From Candidatus Sumerlaeota bacterium (lineage in GTDB: Bacteria > Sumerlaeota > Sumerlaeia > SLMS01 > JAHLLQ01): a stretch of 64,000 nt of DNA. The notes beneath the pieces are model-generated. The model worked only from the letters and a program-made list of their open reading frames with translations, had not been told where the DNA came from and did not search any database. A program made the translations under genes and the position numbers. Below, one piece after another: positions 44,089 through 52,489 of this stretch (its first letter is position 1; every line of letters begins with the position of its first letter). The stretch covers positions 124,001 through 188,000 of the forward strand of contig JASGMJ010000001.1 in NCBI GenBank assembly GCA_030156535.1, given 5' to 3'.

Positions 44089-45045
44089 ATGGCAAACGAT
44101 CAGGTGCGCAATGTGGTGATTTGTGGCAGCGGCCCGGCGGGCTATACGGCCGCCATTTACGCTGCGCGGGCCAATCTGTCTCCCTTCCTCATCGCCGGTC
44201 CCCAGGTTGGCGGGCAACTCACCACGACCACCACCATCGAGAACTTTCCCGGCTTCCCCAAGGGGCAGGACGGCAATCAGTTGATGATGGACATGGAGGA
44301 GCAGGCCAAGAACTACGGCACGGAGATTGTCTACGAGAAGGCCACCGCAATCCGGCCCGAGGACGGTCACTATGTGATCGAGACAACCGCCGGGCCTGTG
44401 CGCACGCACGCGGTCATCATTGCCACGGGGGCTTCTCCCCGGATGCTGGGCCTCGAAAGCGAACAGAAATTCTGGAATTACGGCGTCCACACCTGCGCCG
44501 TTTGCGACGGTGGGTTCTACAAGGGGAAGACGGTGGTCGTCGTCGGCGGGGGAGACTCCGCGATGGAAGAGGCGACGTACCTCACCAAGCTCTGCGAGAA
44601 GGTGCACGTCATCCATCGCCGCGAAGAGCTCCGCGCCAGCACGATCATGGCCGAGAGGGCGCTGGCCACGAAGAACATGGTGTTCGAGTGGAACTCGGTG
44701 GTCGACGAGGTGCTCGGCGAAGTGGAGGGCGACCACAAGAAGCGCGTCACCGCCATTCGGCTGAAGAGCACGAAGGACGGCAGCACGCGCGAAATCCCGG
44801 CGAGCGCGTTGTTCCTCGCCATCGGGCACATGCCGAACACAGACTGGATCAAGGGCACGATCGATCTGGAAGACAGCGGCTACGTCAAGATCGGCAGCCA
44901 CCTCGAAACGAACCTCGAAGGGGTTTTCGCGGCGGGCGACGTTCACGATCACCATTACCGCCAGGCCATCACGGCCGCCGGGTTCGGATGCCAGGCCGCG
45001 CTGGAAGCCGAACGCTATCTGGTGCGCAAGGGCGTCGCGGGGTAA
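44089..45045 (+). CDS. trxB: Thioredoxin reductase
   Basis: The 318-residue product has the FAD-binding GSGPAGYTAAIYAARANL near the N terminus, redox-active C136-A-V-C139 in TCAVCDGGFY, an NADPH-binding VVVVGGGDSAMEEA and the C-terminal FAD motif GVFAAGDVHDHHYRQAI. It reduces thioredoxin with NADPH. GTGGAG lies before the ATG. It stands alone with a 137-bp upstream and a 236-bp downstream gap; a 7-bp inverted repeat (44000-44006 with 44018-44024) lies between nfo and trxB but lacks a T tract. Confidence 0.95.
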   Translation: MANDQVRNVVICGSGPAGYTAAIYAARANLSPFLIAGPQVGGQLTTTTTIENFPGFPKGQDGNQLMMDMEEQAKNYGTEIVYEKATAIRPEDGHYVIETTAGPVRTHAVIIATGASPRMLGLESEQKFWNYGVHTCAVCDGGFYKGKTVVVVGGGDSAMEEATYLTKLCEKVHVIHRREELRASTIMAERALATKNMVFEWNSVVDEVLGEVEGDHKKRVTAIRLKSTKDGSTREIPASALFLAIGHMPNTDWIKGTIDLEDSGYVKIGSHLETNLEGVFAAGDVHDHHYRQAITAAGFGCQAALEAERYLVRKGVAG

Positions 45046-45048
45046 GGA

Positions 45049-45080
45049 TTCGTGGTTCGTGGCTCGGGTTTCGTGGTTCG
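45049..45080. repeat. 11-bp direct repeat just after trxB
   Basis: TTCGTGGTTCG occurs at 45049-45059 and again at 45070-45080, starting 3 bases after the trxB stop. The surrounding bases (CGTGGCTCG) add a partial third copy between them. Confidence 0.6.
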
Positions 45081-45120
45081 ACAGGCGAGCTGAATGTCTC
45101 TCGACCTATCCGATGCGATT

Positions 45121-45178
45121 TTTATACCCACGAACTGCGATAAGCGCCCCGGGCTTTCGGAGCGCTGGGCGGTATAAA
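45121..45178. repeat. Nested inverted repeat between trxB and holB
   Basis: TTTATACC (45121-45128) is perfectly complementary to GGTATAAA (45171-45178). An inner GC-rich stem is formed by AGCGCCCC and GGAGCGCT with one mismatch. The whole folds as a two-part stem. It lacks a T tract in either direction. It may be a structured RNA, a regulatory site or the remnant of a small mobile repeat. Confidence 0.4.
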
Positions 45179-45281
45179 GATCCCTCCTGCCCTGCTCACC
45201 TGGGAGCGTCTTTGCTCTTCCCTCCGGCCAGCCGCATCGCTAGGCTTTCCGGCACTCTGGATTGAAACGACGCCTTCGCCC

Positions 45282-46670
45282 GTGCTCCCACCAAGTCACC
45301 ATACGTTTGAAACGATCTGGGGCCACGACTCCATCAAGCTGCTCGTCCGGCGGATGCTGGAAACGGGGCGTCTTCCCCATGCGCTGCTGCTGCATGGGCC
45401 GCCGGGCCTGGGCAAGAAGTCGCTCGCGTTTGCCATCGCCAAGCTGATCTTTTCGTCGGGCCTGCCCGTCCGGGAATCCCGTGTAGAGGCACCCGCCCCC
45501 CGCTTTTCGCTTCGTTTGCCCGAGCCCGACCGTGCGCCGGACGACGATCTCTTCGGCGGCATGGACGATTTGTTTGGCGAGCAGGAGGATCTCTTTGGAG
45601 CGGCCGAGCCGGAGACGGAACCCGAGCCTGCCGCCGAAGCCTCCCCGCCTCCGCCTCAGCCCGAGCTTCCGCTGGAGCCAGCCCAGCCCGAGCCGGCCCA
45701 GTCTGAATCGGCCCAGCCTGAATCGGCCCAGCCTGAATCGACGAAATCCGAGCCGGTGAAGCCTTCGCCAAGGAAGTCAAAGCTTGCGCCCCCCGTCGCC
45801 GAGCCTCCGAGCGCCGCGCCGCGCGGACCCGTCAGTCTCGATCCGCGCGTTGACCGCCTCGTTTCCAAGTCCCACCCGGTCGAGTACGACGGCCTGACCC
45901 CTGCCCTTCAGGGCTTCGTGGACCTCAGCATCATCGAGCCCGTGAAATCCAAGAGCATCCTCGTCGAGCAGGTGCGCGACCTTCAGGACCTCGGCTGGCG
46001 TGCGCCGCTGGAGGGCGCGTACCGCGTTATCCTGATCTTCGGCGCCGACACGATCACGCTGAGCGCGGCGAACTCGCTGCTCAAGTTGCTGGAGGAGCCG
46101 CCATCCTACCTCGTGCTGATTCTGGTGACGAACAACGCGCATCGCGTGCTCGAGACCATTCGGTCGCGCTGCGCCTCGCTTCCCTGCCAGCCCCTGCCGC
46201 GTGGGGAACTGACCGCGCGGCTGGTGCAGGAGGAGAAAGTCGATGCGGCGCTTGCCGCCGTTGCGGCGACGCTCTCCGGCGGGTGCCCCGAGCGGGCACT
46301 CGAAGTGGTGCAGGGTGGGCTGAAGGAGCAGCGGCAGGAAGTCTTCGACGCGCGTCTGGAGCTTGACCGCCGGGGGCTGGCGGCGCTTCCCTTGACGACG
46401 AATCGCATCCTGTCACGATGCGGTTCGCTTGGCCAGGCGTCGCTGCTGCTGATGGCGCTGGCGCGCGATCGCATGGTGCGCAGTCTGGTGCCCGGGCACG
46501 AGGAATTGCTCGTCAACGGCGACCTTGCCGGGTTACTCGACGAGATGCCTCAGGGCGCTGCGGCGCTGTGGGAGGAAGCAGAACGCTTGACGGCGTGCCT
46601 GCAAATGGAGAACCACCCGGTTGTTCCATCGCCCGAGCCGGCCCTGGAGGTTGCCCTTTGGCCCAATTGA
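45282..46670 (+). CDS. holB: DNA polymerase III delta-prime subunit (HolB) with a long disordered insert
   Basis: The 462-residue product starts with GTG. The Walker A motif is GPPGLGKKS (39-47); ILIFGADTITLSAANSLLKLLEEPP and 'TNNAHRVLETIRSRCASL' are standard for delta-prime. Between the P-loop and these, residues about 65-185 form an acidic, proline-rich, probably disordered insert with four near-identical five-residue repeats. No zinc-ligand cysteines are found where typical delta-prime has its zinc finger. The length is above the family norm of about 330. The C-terminal part is a helical collar domain. It loads the sliding clamp as part of the clamp loader. It overlaps the lptC start by 13 bp. 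Confidence 0.87.
   Translation: MLPPSHHTFETIWGHDSIKLLVRRMLETGRLPHALLLHGPPGLGKKSLAFAIAKLIFSSGLPVRESRVEAPAPRFSLRLPEPDRAPDDDLFGGMDDLFGEQEDLFGAAEPETEPEPAAEASPPPPQPELPLEPAQPEPAQSESAQPESAQPESTKSEPVKPSPRKSKLAPPVAEPPSAAPRGPVSLDPRVDRLVSKSHPVEYDGLTPALQGFVDLSIIEPVKSKSILVEQVRDLQDLGWRAPLEGAYRVILIFGADTITLSAANSLLKLLEEPPSYLVLILVTNNAHRVLETIRSRCASLPCQPLPRGELTARLVQEEKVDAALAAVAATLSGGCPERALEVVQGGLKEQRQEVFDARLELDRRGLAALPLTTNRILSRCGSLGQASLLLMALARDRMVRSLVPGHEELLVNGDLAGLLDEMPQGAAALWEEAERLTACLQMENHPVVPSPEPALEVALWPN
45681..45740 (+). repeat. Four tandem 15-bp repeats inside holB
   Basis: Units lie at 45681-45695, 45696-45710, 45711-45725 and 45726-45740; the last two are identical and the first differs in three or four bases. 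Each encodes the pentapeptide Ala-Gln-Pro/Ser-Glu-Ser/Pro. They sit in the disordered insert and keep the frame. Confidence 0.85.
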
Positions 46671-47368
46671 TTCGATTTTCCCGTCCGCCGCGCCGGGTTC
46701 TTGCTGCTCTTGGCGCGGGGGCTCTGACGCTGGCCGTCACCGGGGTGCTGGCGCAGCGCAGCCTCCTCGACGGTGCGCGCATCGACGGGATGCACCTGAT
46801 TTCCAGTGAAGGGCAAACCGTCGTTCAGGAGTTCTTTGCGAGCGAATCGACGGTGGACACTGATGGCGTTTCGATTCTCAGCCGCGACGTGCGCATTCTG
46901 GTTCACGATCCCGAGACGGGCAAGACCGTGGAAGTGACGAGTCCGTTCGCCCGGTACTACTACGCGGCGGGGGAGAAAGAACGTTCGGACTTGGTGGATG
47001 CGGGCGATCTCGGCGCCGATGCGGCCGTTCTGGTCGCCGGGGTCAGGATCGTGCGTTTCGAAGAGAAGCTCGCCGGCGTCGAGAATGCGGGGCGCGGGGA
47101 CTTCCTGCTCGTCGATCCCAGCGGCAAGGGCGAGATCGAAGTCGATTTCGGGGAAGACGGGAGCCTGACGGCGCGCGAGCTTTTCTGGAGCGAAGCCGAG
47201 CAGCGCTTCATCTGCCCGGGGCACTTCCGCCAGCAATCCAACGTGCCCGACGGTTCCTTCACGATCGAAGGCCCCGCCTTCGTGGCCGACCGTTCCTTCA
47301 GTGATCTGTGGTACCCAGCGATCGGCGACACGCCGGTCACACTCGACTTCCAGGGCACGACGCCATGA
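46658..47368 (+). CDS. lptC: LptC-like lipopolysaccharide export protein
   Basis: The 236-residue product starts with TTG, with GGAGG seven bases upstream. A single N-terminal membrane helix (about 14-33) precedes a beta-rich periplasmic region (ARIDGMHLISSEGQTVVQEFFASES... onward) of the OstA/LptC beta-jellyroll type. LptC links the inner-membrane LptBFG complex to the periplasmic LptA bridge. It overlaps holB upstream and lptA downstream (ATGA), and the adjacency to an OstA-type gene is the main support. The call is tentative on sequence alone. Confidence 0.65.
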   Translation: MAQLIRFSRPPRRVLAALGAGALTLAVTGVLAQRSLLDGARIDGMHLISSEGQTVVQEFFASESTVDTDGVSILSRDVRILVHDPETGKTVEVTSPFARYYYAAGEKERSDLVDAGDLGADAAVLVAGVRIVRFEEKLAGVENAGRGDFLLVDPSGKGEIEVDFGEDGSLTARELFWSEAEQRFICPGHFRQQSNVPDGSFTIEGPAFVADRSFSDLWYPAIGDTPVTLDFQGTTP

Positions 47369-48474
47369 CCAAGTCTCTTCAGTGTGCATCCCGCGCCCTG
47401 GTGGCTGCTGCGATTCTGACGCTGGCCACGCCGGGTGTTTTGCCTGCCCAGCAGACGATCAGCGATTCCTCGGCGCAATCCTCCTTCCTCAGCCAGCTCG
47501 GCGGTGGTGGGTCCGTCTCCTTCCGCACCGGGAGTCTCCCCAATGGAGAAGCCGGGTGGTTTCATCTCGGCCAGGACGCGGCGACCGGCGCGCAGGTCTT
47601 CGAGGCGGAAGGCAGCATCCAACTGGAAACCAGCGACATCGACCTGAAGACCCGCAAGCTCGCCTACATGATGGACAGCGGGTTGCTGCAGGCCCGCGAG
47701 GCCGTGATCTTCAAGACCGAGGACATCGAAGCGACGTGCGAGGCGTTGGACTACAACCGGGCGCTCGGCGATGTGCGCCTCTCCGGCAATCCCGACGTGC
47801 GCCAGAAGACGACGGCGAACAGCGTACATTTCGCCGGGATGGATTTGTTTGCGCTGCGGCGTGGCGAAACGGGCGAGCAACTGGTCGATCTCTCCGGCAC
47901 CAAAAAAATCCGGATTGAAATGCAGGGGAACGGCACGGCGGGGGAAACGCCGGCGTCCGGACTCTCCAGTCTGGGCAGCAACATCGTGATCGAGGCCGCC
48001 CCGGTTAATGGCACCGAGCCGCGTGTGCGCTCCATCATCGCCCCTGGCGGCGCTCTCTCGGTCTTCACGGCCAACGGATCGGTCGTTATGCAGAGCGACC
48101 AGTTCAACCTGCGCTGCGACGAACTGATCTACAATGCCGACGACCAACGCTTCGAGGCGTCCGGCGACGTTTATCTCAAGCAGGAAACCATCGAGGCCGA
48201 TTGTGGCCGGATGCTGTACGAACTCGATTCCGGGCGCATCACGCTCACGGTGCGTCCCGATGTGCGCCGCTCCGAAGCGGGCGGCGTGACTCATATCACG
48301 GACTACGATGTGTTCATTATCGAGCCCCGTCAGGACGGCGAGCCCGATCTCCGAGGCATTGGCGACGGACGCAGTTTCTTCACTCCGGCCGAAGCAGCCA
48401 AATCTTCGGACACGGCGACGGAAGCACCCGCCGACACCGAAATCAGGCTCGATCAACCCAATCTGCTGCCCTGA
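47365..48474 (+). CDS. lptA: LptA/OstA-like periplasmic lipopolysaccharide transport protein
   Basis: The 369-residue product has a signal peptide (about 1-28) and an OstA-type beta-jellyroll pattern. Repeating strand units include 'FEAEGSIQLETSDIDLKTRKLAYMM', EATCEALDYNRALGDVRLSGNPDVRQK, CDELIYNADDQRFEASGDVYLKQETIEADCGRMLYE. They resemble the LptA/LptD N-terminal repeats. It is longer than LptA (about 185) and may have two jellyroll halves. It would form the bridge for LPS between inner and outer membranes. ATG 47365 overlaps the lptC stop. It ends with an acidic low-complexity tail and meets a convergent gene after 11 bp. No lptB, F, G or D is in the window. Confidence 0.7.
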   Translation: MTKSLQCASRALVAAAILTLATPGVLPAQQTISDSSAQSSFLSQLGGGGSVSFRTGSLPNGEAGWFHLGQDAATGAQVFEAEGSIQLETSDIDLKTRKLAYMMDSGLLQAREAVIFKTEDIEATCEALDYNRALGDVRLSGNPDVRQKTTANSVHFAGMDLFALRRGETGEQLVDLSGTKKIRIEMQGNGTAGETPASGLSSLGSNIVIEAAPVNGTEPRVRSIIAPGGALSVFTANGSVVMQSDQFNLRCDELIYNADDQRFEASGDVYLKQETIEADCGRMLYELDSGRITLTVRPDVRRSEAGGVTHITDYDVFIIEPRQDGEPDLRGIGDGRSFFTPAEAAKSSDTATEAPADTEIRLDQPNLLP

Positions 48475-48485
48475 GAAGAGCCACG

Positions 48486-49580
48486 CTACACGCGCTTCTT
48501 CTTGTTCTTTCCGTAGTCGGCAAAGATGAACGATCCCAAATCGTCGAGCGTCGAGTAGTACGCCCGGCCCTTGTTCGCGCGCGTCAACTGATCCACGAAG
48601 TCCTGCAGGTAGGGGTCCGTCGTGATCATGAACGTCGTGATGACGATGTTCTTGCGGCGCAGATGGCGGGCCTGGTTGATCGTCTGGGACACGATCTTTG
48701 GGTCCAGGCCAAAGGGATTCTTGTAAAGCTGCCCCATCTCGGTGATTGCGCTGGGCTTGCCGTCGGTAATCATGAAGATCTGGCGGTTGGCAGTCTTGCG
48801 GCGGAGCAGAATCTTCTCGGCCATTTCCAGCCCCGCCTTCGTGTTCGTGTGGAACGGGCCGACCTGGATTTTCATGATCTCGTGCAGGGGCACCTGCACC
48901 GCTTCGTCGCCGAAGAGCACGACGTCGATCGTGTCCTTGGGATAGCGATTCTGAATGTACTCAACAAGTGAGAGCGCGACTTTTTTCGCCGGTGTGATGC
49001 GGTCCTCGCCGTAGAGAATCATCGAGTGGCTGATGTCGATCAGGATCGCGGTGGCCGTCGAGGTCAGGTACTCCGTCTCGAACGTTTCGAGGTCTTCCTC
49101 CTCCATTGTAAAGCGGTCGAAGCCCGTGCGCCGCACGGCGTTGCCGATGGAGGAGGTGAAGTTGATGTCCTGCACCGAGTCGCCGAAGGCATAGGGGCGC
49201 GTTTCGGCGAGGCGGTCGCCCGCGCCCCCGGATTGCTGCGTGGCGTGATTGCCGCTCTCGCCCGCGCGCAGGCTCTGGAAGATTTCCTCGAAGGCCTGCT
49301 TCTGAATCTGGAGGTCAGCGCGCGTGGTTGCGCCGACGCCACCCGTCGTGGGATCGGTTTCGAGCAACCCCTCCTCTTCGAGATGGTCGCGGAACTCCTC
49401 GAAGGAAATGCCCGTCTGGCGTTCGATGTCGTTGGCCTTCCAGATGTGTTCCATCAGCTGCAGCGCTCGTTCCGCATCCCCGGACGTGCGATTGAGCAAT
49501 TCGAGGAACAGGCGTTTCAGCCGTTCCAGATTGATCTGACGGAACATCTCGGGATCAAGATGGGAGTAGACGAAATCCAT
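48486..49580 (-). CDS. VWA domain protein (MoxR-partner type)
   Basis: The 364-residue product has an N-terminal helical region (about 1-120) with ERLKRLFLELLNRTSGDAERALQLMEHIW. A von Willebrand A domain covers about 175-350. Its metal site (MIDAS) is visible as LIDISHSM, followed by a threonine (HTNTKAG) and an aspartate (FMITDGKPS). Proteins of this shape often work with a MoxR-type AAA ATPase as an assembly chaperone. No moxR gene is adjacent. It lies 17 bp after the large TPR lipoprotein gene, so the two probably form an operon. The start at 49580 has only a weak ribosome site. Confidence 0.8.
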   Translation of the reverse strand: MDFVYSHLDPEMFRQINLERLKRLFLELLNRTSGDAERALQLMEHIWKANDIERQTGISFEEFRDHLEEEGLLETDPTTGGVGATTRADLQIQKQAFEEIFQSLRAGESGNHATQQSGGAGDRLAETRPYAFGDSVQDINFTSSIGNAVRRTGFDRFTMEEEDLETFETEYLTSTATAILIDISHSMILYGEDRITPAKKVALSLVEYIQNRYPKDTIDVVLFGDEAVQVPLHEIMKIQVGPFHTNTKAGLEMAEKILLRRKTANRQIFMITDGKPSAITEMGQLYKNPFGLDPKIVSQTINQARHLRRKNIVITTFMITTDPYLQDFVDQLTRANKGRAYYSTLDDLGSFIFADYGKNKKKRV

Positions 49581-49597
49581 CGGCGGGCCTTTGGGGC

Positions 49598-52330
49598 TCA
49601 GGGGGTGGCGGGTTCAGCAGATTCCTCGGTGGAAGCCACCGCCATCGCCGCCATTTTCTCTTCCAGCCGCTTGGCGCCGGGATCGATCTCCAGTGCCTTG
49701 CGGTAGTACTTCAGCGCCAGTTCCGCGCGCCCCGTGCTGCGATAGAGCTCTGCCAGGTGCTCGTAGATTTCCGCGTCCGGCAGCGCCATCCGCTCCGCCT
49801 TCTTCAGGTATTCCTCCGCCTCCTCGTACTTCCCCTGGCGGAACGCGACCCAGCCCATCGTGTCGAGAATGTAGTCTGCTCCCGGATTCAGTTCATGGGC
49901 GCGTGTCACGTACTCTTCCGCCTTGTCGAGCTTGGTGTCCTTGTTGGCGTAGAGGTAGGCGAGGTTGTTCAGTGCGTTGACGACAAGATAGAACTTGTCT
50001 TCCTCCGGTTCGACCTGGCGGATGATGGCGCCATAGTAGCGCTCGGCTTCCTCGACGTTCCCCATGTCCCCGTAGATCAACGCGAGATCGAACCAGGCGT
50101 CGGCCTTGTCCTCCGCTTCGTCGAGCGATGGAAGAAGCACCTGCGCCGCGCGCTCGTAATCGCCCATCTGGCGGTAGGTGTTGGCGCGGAACTTCCGGAC
50201 TTCGTAGGGGTTTTCGGCCGCGAACGTGCGAATGACTTCGTTGAGAAGTTCGTGGGCCTCGTCCATCTGGCCGGACTTGATCAGCGCCTCCATGAGCAAA
50301 CTTTGGAGCGACATCTCTTCGGGGGTGCGTTCAATCAGGTCACGGATGATCGGCACGGCGCGGTCGTACTGGCGCGCCTGCATGTAGTGGGTGGCGAGCG
50401 TTAGATCGTACTCGGTCCGGCCTTCATCCGTATCGGGGAAGTGGGGTTTCGCGCGATCCAGGGCTTTTTCGGCGAGTTCCGGTTCCCCCATGCGCAGATA
50501 TGTCGATGCCAGTGCCTGGTAGAGCGCCAGGTTGTTCGGGTACTGGTCAATGGCACGTTCGAGCCCCCAGCGCGCGCGGTCCCATTCGCCCTGCCGCATG
50601 GCCATAACGCCGTAGTCGGAAAAGAACGTCGGCAACTCGTTGGCGAGGCGCGCGGTCTTTTCCTGCAACAAGTCGAGCGCCGTGGTGTTGCCGAGTTGCA
50701 TGTAGAGTGAAGCCAGGGTGAGCAGCGCGGAAGAGTCCGTCGGCGTGACGGCGAGCACCTGCTCGTAGATTTGTGAGGCTTCGTACAGGCGCCCCTCCAG
50801 GCGGTAGAAGTCTCCGAGCAGGCGGAGCACCCGTTCGTTTGCGGGCGCGAGGTCGATGGCCTTCTTCAGGTGCTCCTCGGCCTTCTTCTTGTCGTCGAGT
50901 TTGATGCTGAGGTCGGCGAGGGCGATGAACGTTTCAAAGTCGCCGGGGTCGATGGCGAGGGCTTCGCGCAGAAGTTCCTGCGCACGGGGTGTGCGGCCCT
51001 GACGCAGGTACACCATGGCGATTTCGCGGTAGGTGGCGGCGTGCTGGGGCCCTGCCTTGATGGCGCGCTCGAAGTATTCGTCCGCTTCGTCGAAGTTGTC
51101 GCGGTCCAGTTCGATCGAAGCGAGCGACAGCAGGCTGGAAATGTGGCGCGGATCGATGTCGAGCATTTCGTGCCGCTTCTCGATCAGCCGCTCGGTCATT
51201 TCCTCGCGCTCGAAGTAATTGGCGACGATCTCCTGGATGCGCAGATCGAGCGGGTATTCGCGGGCAAAGGCTTCGTAGCCTTCGAGCACGGCCTCCTCGC
51301 CCTGCGTTTCGCGCAGCAGGGCTTCCCACTGCATGCGGATGATTTCCTCGTCCGGCCGCATGGTGACGCCGCGGCGGTAGAGTTCGAGAGCGTCGTCGAC
51401 CCGCCCCTGGCGCACCAGGCGAATGCCCATCTCGCCGACACGAGAGATCAGCGCCGGACGATAGCGGATCAGTTGCTCGTAGAGACTGGCCGCGTGGGTG
51501 ATGTCGCCCGTCAGCGCGCTGGCTTCCGCGTGCCAGAGGATGGCGCTCAGATTGCGGCTGGTGATCTGCAGGATGCGCGCGCAGTACTCCTTGGTCTGCT
51601 CGAAGTCGCGGCGGTCGTAGGCCAGGCGTGCCAGGTTTTCAAGTGCCTCGATGTTTCTGGGTTTCACGTCGAGGACCTTGCTGTACCACTCGACGGCTTC
51701 GTCGGACTTCCCGCGCGCCAGCGCCACGTTGGCCAGCAGTTGAAATGCCGTATAGTTGTCCGGATCTGCTTCGACGACTTCCTCGGCAAGGCGGCGCGAG
51801 CGCGGGAGATCGTTGAGAAACAGCGCGGCCCGCGCGGCCCGCAACTTCAGCCACAGATTGTCCGGGTCCTCCTCGACGGCCTTGAGGAAGTAGTTGAATG
51901 ACTTCGTCGAGTAACCCGTCTGATGAAGGTAGGAGCCTTGGACGTATTCGCGCTTTGCCTTGGTGCCGACGGCATCGAACAGCGATTCGGCCTCGCCTGC
52001 GGGAAGCACGGTGTCGGGCACCATGAGGCGCGCCTCGGGGTTGGCGTAAAGATACTCTTCCTCGAAGGGTGGATTGGCGGGCACGTCTTTGACGCGCAGT
52101 TTGCCGTCGTAAACGGGCTGGCGGGGCTCCACTTGCATCGGCCGCTGAACGGCGACTTGCGGAGTGGGCTGGGCGCTGTCAGGCGATGATTGTGGAGCAG
52201 CGGCGACGACGGACGTGTCAGCGGGCGGCGGCATGCTGGCGGGGGAGGGCTGGCGCTGGGCACAGCCCGCCGCCAGTGCGGCGGCGCCGAGTGCGAGAGG
52301 GTAAATCCGGAGTGCCTTGCGATGAGCCAC
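49598..52330 (-). CDS. Large TPR lipoprotein
   Basis: The 910-residue product starts with GTG, with AAAGGA eight bases upstream. A lipoprotein signal peptide ends in LAAGC. A proline-rich tether (about 25-85) follows. The rest is built of at least a dozen tetratricopeptide repeats in tandem, such as NLWLKLRAARAALFLNDLPRSRRLAEEVVEADPD and 'NYTAFQLLANVALARGKSDEAVEWYSKVLDVKP'. The last repeats end with ALKYYRKALEIDPGAKR. It is a large protein-interaction scaffold on the periplasmic face of a membrane. PelB/BcsC-type exopolysaccharide proteins and outer-membrane assembly factors also have this build; neither is supported by neighbours. It is followed by the VWA gene. Confidence 0.85.
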   Translation of the reverse strand: MAHRKALRIYPLALGAAALAAGCAQRQPSPASMPPPADTSVVAAAPQSSPDSAQPTPQVAVQRPMQVEPRQPVYDGKLRVKDVPANPPFEEEYLYANPEARLMVPDTVLPAGEAESLFDAVGTKAKREYVQGSYLHQTGYSTKSFNYFLKAVEEDPDNLWLKLRAARAALFLNDLPRSRRLAEEVVEADPDNYTAFQLLANVALARGKSDEAVEWYSKVLDVKPRNIEALENLARLAYDRRDFEQTKEYCARILQITSRNLSAILWHAEASALTGDITHAASLYEQLIRYRPALISRVGEMGIRLVRQGRVDDALELYRRGVTMRPDEEIIRMQWEALLRETQGEEAVLEGYEAFAREYPLDLRIQEIVANYFEREEMTERLIEKRHEMLDIDPRHISSLLSLASIELDRDNFDEADEYFERAIKAGPQHAATYREIAMVYLRQGRTPRAQELLREALAIDPGDFETFIALADLSIKLDDKKKAEEHLKKAIDLAPANERVLRLLGDFYRLEGRLYEASQIYEQVLAVTPTDSSALLTLASLYMQLGNTTALDLLQEKTARLANELPTFFSDYGVMAMRQGEWDRARWGLERAIDQYPNNLALYQALASTYLRMGEPELAEKALDRAKPHFPDTDEGRTEYDLTLATHYMQARQYDRAVPIIRDLIERTPEEMSLQSLLMEALIKSGQMDEAHELLNEVIRTFAAENPYEVRKFRANTYRQMGDYERAAQVLLPSLDEAEDKADAWFDLALIYGDMGNVEEAERYYGAIIRQVEPEEDKFYLVVNALNNLAYLYANKDTKLDKAEEYVTRAHELNPGADYILDTMGWVAFRQGKYEEAEEYLKKAERMALPDAEIYEHLAELYRSTGRAELALKYYRKALEIDPGAKRLEEKMAAMAVASTEESAEPATP

Positions 52331-52420
52331 GGAGCGTTCCTTTCGTCTTCAGCCGAGAGGGTGTACTGTGTGCGCATCCCCCCCGGGCTGTCGAGAGCGA
52401 ACGGCGCGCCAATTGGTCTG

Positions 52421-52460
52421 AAAAGAAAACGCCCCTCCCGCGCGGGGGCGGGAAGGGCGT
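52421..52460 (-). terminator. Rho-independent terminator after yebC
   Basis: On the minus strand a 12-bp stem (52449-52460 with 52429-52440, one G-U pair) with an 8-base loop is followed by TTTCTTTTC. It lies 30 bases after the yebC stop. Confidence 0.75.
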
Positions 52461-52489
52461 GGTGAGTCATTGTGCCGCGATGGCGAGCC

